From NCBI RefSeq assembly GCF_014243445.1, contig NZ_JACLQD010000005.1, positions 310,001-374,000 on the forward strand: 64,000 nucleotides of DNA, given 5' to 3'. The notes under the pieces were generated by a model. That model made no database searches, had not been told where the DNA came from, and was given only the letters and a program-made list of their open reading frames with translations. Below are positions 61,381-64,000 of the stretch, piece by piece. Made by a program: the position numbers and the translations under genes. Numbering within the stretch: the stretch's first letter is position 1; each line of letters begins with the position of its first letter. The stretch is from Paragemmobacter straminiformis (GTDB lineage Bacteria > Pseudomonadota > Alphaproteobacteria > Rhodobacterales > Rhodobacteraceae).

Positions 61381-62052
61381 ATGACGCGGCCCTTGCATCC
61401 CACCGCGCTGGTGACAGGCGGGAACCGCGGGATCGGACTGGCGATCTGCAAGGGGTTGGTGGCCAAGGGCTGCCGCGTGACGCTTGCCGCGCGCGACGAG
61501 GCGGCGGGGCGCAAGGCGGCGGCCGAGGCGGGATGCGCCTTTGTCCGGCTTGATCTGGCGGATCCGGACACGTCCTTTGACGCGGTGGTGCAGGCGGGGG
61601 GCTTCGACATCCTTGTGAACAACGCGGGTGTCATGCGCGATGTGTCGCTGCTGTCGCCCCGTTCGGATTTCGCCGAGGCGATGGAGGTGATGGTGCAGGC
61701 CCCGCTTGACCTGATCCGGTTGAACCTGCCGCATTGGCGCGACGGCGGCTGGGGGCGGATCGTCAACCTGTCCTCGGGTTGGGGGGCACATGCGGAAGGG
61801 CTGGGCGGGCCGGGCGCCTATGGGGTGGCGAAGGCCGCTCTCAACGCGCTGACGCGGGCCTTGCCGCGCGATCTGCCGGCGGGGGTCAAGGTGAACGCCT
61901 GTTGCCCCGGATGGGTGGCGACGCGGATGGGCGGTGCGGATGCGCCGCTTTCGCCGGAGGAGGGGGCCGATACGCCGGTCTGGCTGGCGCTGCTGCCCGA
62001 GGACGGGCCGACGGGCGGCTTCTTTCGCCGCCGCCAGCCTGTCGGGTGGTGA
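61381..62052 (+). CDS. SDR-family oxidoreductase
   Basis: 223-residue short-chain dehydrogenase, cofactor motif TGGNRGIG (about 12-19), NNAG, and YGVAK as the catalytic pair. It resembles the carbonyl-reductase-like small SDRs. Substrate unknown. It stands with the DedA gene between mraY and murD, two genes foreign to the usual dcw order, probably a lineage-specific insertion. Confidence 0.83.
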   Translation: MTRPLHPTALVTGGNRGIGLAICKGLVAKGCRVTLAARDEAAGRKAAAEAGCAFVRLDLADPDTSFDAVVQAGGFDILVNNAGVMRDVSLLSPRSDFAEAMEVMVQAPLDLIRLNLPHWRDGGWGRIVNLSSGWGAHAEGLGGPGAYGVAKAALNALTRALPRDLPAGVKVNACCPGWVATRMGGADAPLSPEEGADTPVWLALLPEDGPTGGFFRRRQPVGW

Positions 62053-62114
62053 GGGGGCTTTCCGTGGGCGGCGCTATCCCCTAATCCCTTGGGGGGAATG
62101 CGAAGGGGGCTTTG

Positions 62115-63518
62115 ATGATACCTGTTCGGGGATATGCGGGCGCGAAAGTGGCGGTGCTGGGGCTGGGGCGGTCGGGACTTGCCACCGCGCGGGCGCTGGT
62201 GGCGGGCGGGGCCGAGGCGCTGCTTTGGGACGACAGCCCCGAGGCGCGGGCCAAGGCCGAGGCCGAGGGTTTCGTGCTGACCGATCTGGGCCGGCAGGGG
62301 GCCTTTGACGGGGTGGCGGCCTTGGTCACCAGCCCCGGCATTCCGCACCTGTACCCCGCGCCGCACAAGCTCATCGCCCGCGCGATGGAGGCGGGGGTGC
62401 CTGTCGACAATGACATCGGCCTGTTCTTCCGCAGCTTCGCCTCGGAGGATTGGGACGGGTTCGATGTGACGCCCAAGGTCGTGGCGGTGACAGGGTCGAA
62501 CGGCAAATCGACCACCACCGCGCTGATCACCCATATCCTTGCCGAGGCGGGGCGCGAGGTGCAGATGGCCGGCAATATCGGGCGCGGGGTGCTGGACATC
62601 GACCCTGCGGGCGATGGCGGGGTGGTGGTGCTGGAACTGTCCTCGTACCAGACCGAGCTTGCCCGCGCGCTGACGCCGGATGTGGCCGTGTTCACCAACC
62701 TGTCGCCCGACCATCTGGACCGGCACGGCGGCATGGGCGGCTATTTTGCCGCCAAGCGGCGGCTGTTCGCGGAAGGCGGGCCGGACCGCGCGGTGATCGG
62801 GGTCGACGAGGCGGAGGGTGTGTTTCTTGCCAACCAGATGGCGCAGGGAGCGGCGGATGACCGCGTGATCCGCATCTCGTCGGGGCAGAAGCTGGACGGG
62901 TTCGGCTGGACGGTCTTTGCCCGCAAGGGATTTCTGGCGGAATGGCGCAAGGGGCGGCAAGTCGCGTCGATCGACCTGCGCGAGGTGGCGGGGCTGCCCG
63001 GCGCGCACAACCACCAGAACGCCTGCGCCGCCTATGCCGCCTGCCGGACGCTGGGCCTTGCCCCGCGCGAGGTGGAGGCGGCGTTGCGGTCCTTTGAGGG
63101 GTTGCCGCACCGCAGCCAGCTGGTGGCCGAGCGTGGCGGGGTGAAGTTCGTCAACGATTCAAAGGCGACGAATGTGGATTCGGCGGCCAAGGCGTTGCAG
63201 GCCTTTGGCCGTATCCGTTGGATTGCGGGCGGGATGGGCAAGGACGGCGGGATCGCGGGGGCGCAGCCCTTCCTCGGGTCGGTTGCCAAGGCCTATCTCA
63301 TCGGCCATTCGGCGCGGGATTTCGCGCTGCAACTGGGTGATGTGCCGCACGAGATCTGCGAGACGATGGAGCGTGCCGTGGCGCGGGCGGCGGCCGAGGC
63401 CGAGGCGGGGGATGTGGTGCTGCTTGCCCCTGCGGCGGCGAGTTTCGACCAGTATCCGAATTTCGAGAAGCGGGGCGAGCATTTCACCGCCCTTGTCAAG
63501 GCGCTGCTGGCCGGGTGA
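62115..63518 (+). CDS. murD: UDP-MurNAc-L-alanine:D-glutamate ligase
   Basis: 467-residue Mur ligase; N-terminal Rossmann-like [14 protein letters not shown] motif GSNGKSTTT, and [10 protein letters not shown]. It adds D-glutamate to UDP-MurNAc-L-Ala. The ATG at 62115 has GAAGGGGG upstream; a TTG one codon earlier is rejected. A decayed copy of 82 bases of its 3' region lies 484 bases downstream. The usual next gene, ftsW, does not follow within the window. Confidence 0.95.
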   Translation: MIPVRGYAGAKVAVLGLGRSGLATARALVAGGAEALLWDDSPEARAKAEAEGFVLTDLGRQGAFDGVAALVTSPGIPHLYPAPHKLIARAMEAGVPVDNDIGLFFRSFASEDWDGFDVTPKVVAVTGSNGKSTTTALITHILAEAGREVQMAGNIGRGVLDIDPAGDGGVVVLELSSYQTELARALTPDVAVFTNLSPDHLDRHGGMGGYFAAKRRLFAEGGPDRAVIGVDEAEGVFLANQMAQGAADDRVIRISSGQKLDGFGWTVFARKGFLAEWRKGRQVASIDLREVAGLPGAHNHQNACAAYAACRTLGLAPREVEAALRSFEGLPHRSQLVAERGGVKFVNDSKATNVDSAAKALQAFGRIRWIAGGMGKDGGIAGAQPFLGSVAKAYLIGHSARDFALQLGDVPHEICETMERAVARAAAEAEAGDVVLLAPAAASFDQYPNFEKRGEHFTALVKALLAG

Positions 63519-63592
63519 GCCTTGGCCGGCCCCGGAGAGGGTTTTCCACCCTCTCCGGACCTCACCCGGGGATATTTGGGCAAGTATGAAAG
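63519..63592 (+). repeat. GAGGATATTTGG-type repeat after murD
   Basis: A GAGAGG-type hairpin (GGAGAGGGTTTTCCACCCTCTCC, about 63534-63556) is followed by ACCCGGGGATATTTGGGCAAGTATGAAAGCGGG at 63563-63595. It retains the hairpin-plus-core plan of the family with changed stem sequence. Confidence 0.75.
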
Positions 63593-63598
63593 CGGGGG

Positions 63599-63750
63599 CG
63601 CGTTAAGGTTAACGCGGGTGGCGCGTGCGTTAGGGTTAACACGGCGAGGGGGGGCGTTAGGGTTAACGCGGTGAGGGGGGCGTTAGGGTTAATGCGGGCG
63701 GGGTCCGCGTTAGGGTTAATGCGATGAATGGGTTTGTTAGGGTTAATGCG
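63599..63750 (+). repeat. Tandem repeat of TTAGGGTTAA hairpin units
   Basis: Six copies of a unit starting GCGTTAGGGTTAAYGCGG at about 63599, 63627, 63654, 63680, 63707 and 63734, period 26-28 bases. The first reads TTAAGGTTAAC. GCGTTA and TAACGC form a 6-bp stem around GGGT in the better copies; spacer sequences are G-rich and vary. Confidence 0.9.
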
Positions 63751-63812
63751 GTTGGGCGGCTGAGGGCTGGCCGGAGATTGGCTGAGGGCTGGCGTCGGGT
63801 GGGTGCAGCGGT

Positions 63813-63894
63813 GCAACTGGGTGATGTGCCGCAAGAGATCGTCGAGATGATGGAGAGTGGCGTGGCGCGGGCGGCGGTCGAGGCCGAGGCGGGG
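63813..63894 (+). pseudogene. Decayed copy of the murD 3' region
   Basis: 82 bases align without gaps to murD 63329-63410 with about 7-8 mismatches (about 91% identity). In frame it reads VQLGDVPQEIVEMMESGVARAAVEAEAG against [28 protein letters not shown]. The sequence beyond, to the end of the window, stays open in that frame but is not recognisable. There is no start codon of its own. Confidence 0.8.
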
Positions 63895-64000
63895 GCGCGC
63901 TTCGTGGAGGCGCGGCTGCGGGCGGTTTCGGGCGGACGGCGTCGGGCTTGTGTCGAGGTGCAATCGGGATGGGGCGGTGGCCGCGTTGCTGGGTGGCTTG

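Noticed and set aside
63599-63750. Telomere-like or CtrA-box array
   Set aside because: TTAGGG occurs but not in direct head-to-tail hexamers, and the TTAA words are 2, not 7, bases apart, so neither reading fits.
63895-64000. Continuing gene after the murD copy
   Set aside because: The frame stays open to the window edge but has no start codon, ribosome binding site or recognisable family; it cannot be called from what is visible.

Overview
The window is GC-rich chromosomal DNA from a member of the Rhodobacteraceae (Alphaproteobacteria); the genus cannot be fixed from the sequence alone. The family is suggested by a paired folD plus fhs cluster, the fumC / DUF4169 / ribbon-helix-helix block next to an alpha-type sspB, a soeABC sulfite dehydrogenase beside xsc, and a DUF1127 gene followed by four tandem anti-Shine-Dalgarno sRNAs (the ccaF1-ccsR arrangement described in Rhodobacter sphaeroides). 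No rRNA, tRNA, CRISPR array, prophage or insertion sequence was found.

Layout. 1-2000: 3' end of ftsH and a MOSC protein. 2000-6100: one-carbon cluster fhs, chorismate mutase, folD, folD. 6180-6830: PdeM-like phosphoesterase. 6998-15302: sulfonate end-module, a TauR-like operator, xsc, tauE-type exporter, ackA, soeA, soeB, soeC; sulfoacetaldehyde is split to sulfite and acetyl phosphate, the latter gives ATP and the former is exported or oxidised. 15551-21013: LuxR-type response regulator and BvgS-like hybrid kinase flanking a short-chain dehydrogenase. 21859-29779: inositol-type catabolism under a LacI repressor, with two Gfo/Idh/MocA dehydrogenases and iolE facing iolC, iolB and iolJ across a perfect 20-bp operator; a GlxA-type regulator follows. 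30086-37377: purQ, dctB-dctD and rne. 37764-41482: tusA, ccdA, a membrane serine-hydrolase-like protein coupled to a cytochrome P450. 41582-45860 (minus strand): small proteins, fumC, sspB, apt, mtnP. 45981-49811: DMSP-lyase-family cupin, flavin reductase, acetyltransferase, EcsC protein, BenE transporter. 50054-50695 (minus): ccaF1 and four CcsR RNAs. 50967-52040: mrp. 52168-63518: division and cell wall (dcw) cluster with candidate MraZ boxes, mraZ, rsmH, ftsL, ftsI, murE, murF, mraY, then a DedA-like gene and an SDR, then murD. 63519-64000: repeats and a decayed copy of the murD tail.

The most unusual structure is in the intergenic DNA. At least eighteen short perfect hairpins (AT-rich stems of 8-13 bp, mostly 5-nt loops) lie just after genes, singly or in clusters; some supply the stop codon of the upstream gene, and one cluster forms a 52-codon reading frame joined by ATGA overlaps to soeA and soeB. 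Two genes, dctD and murD, have a roughly 91% identical partial copy of their 3' end immediately downstream. A second, unrelated repeat family (core GAGGATATTTGG) occurs seven times. A 26-28 bp tandem repeat containing TTAGGGTTAA lies after murD.
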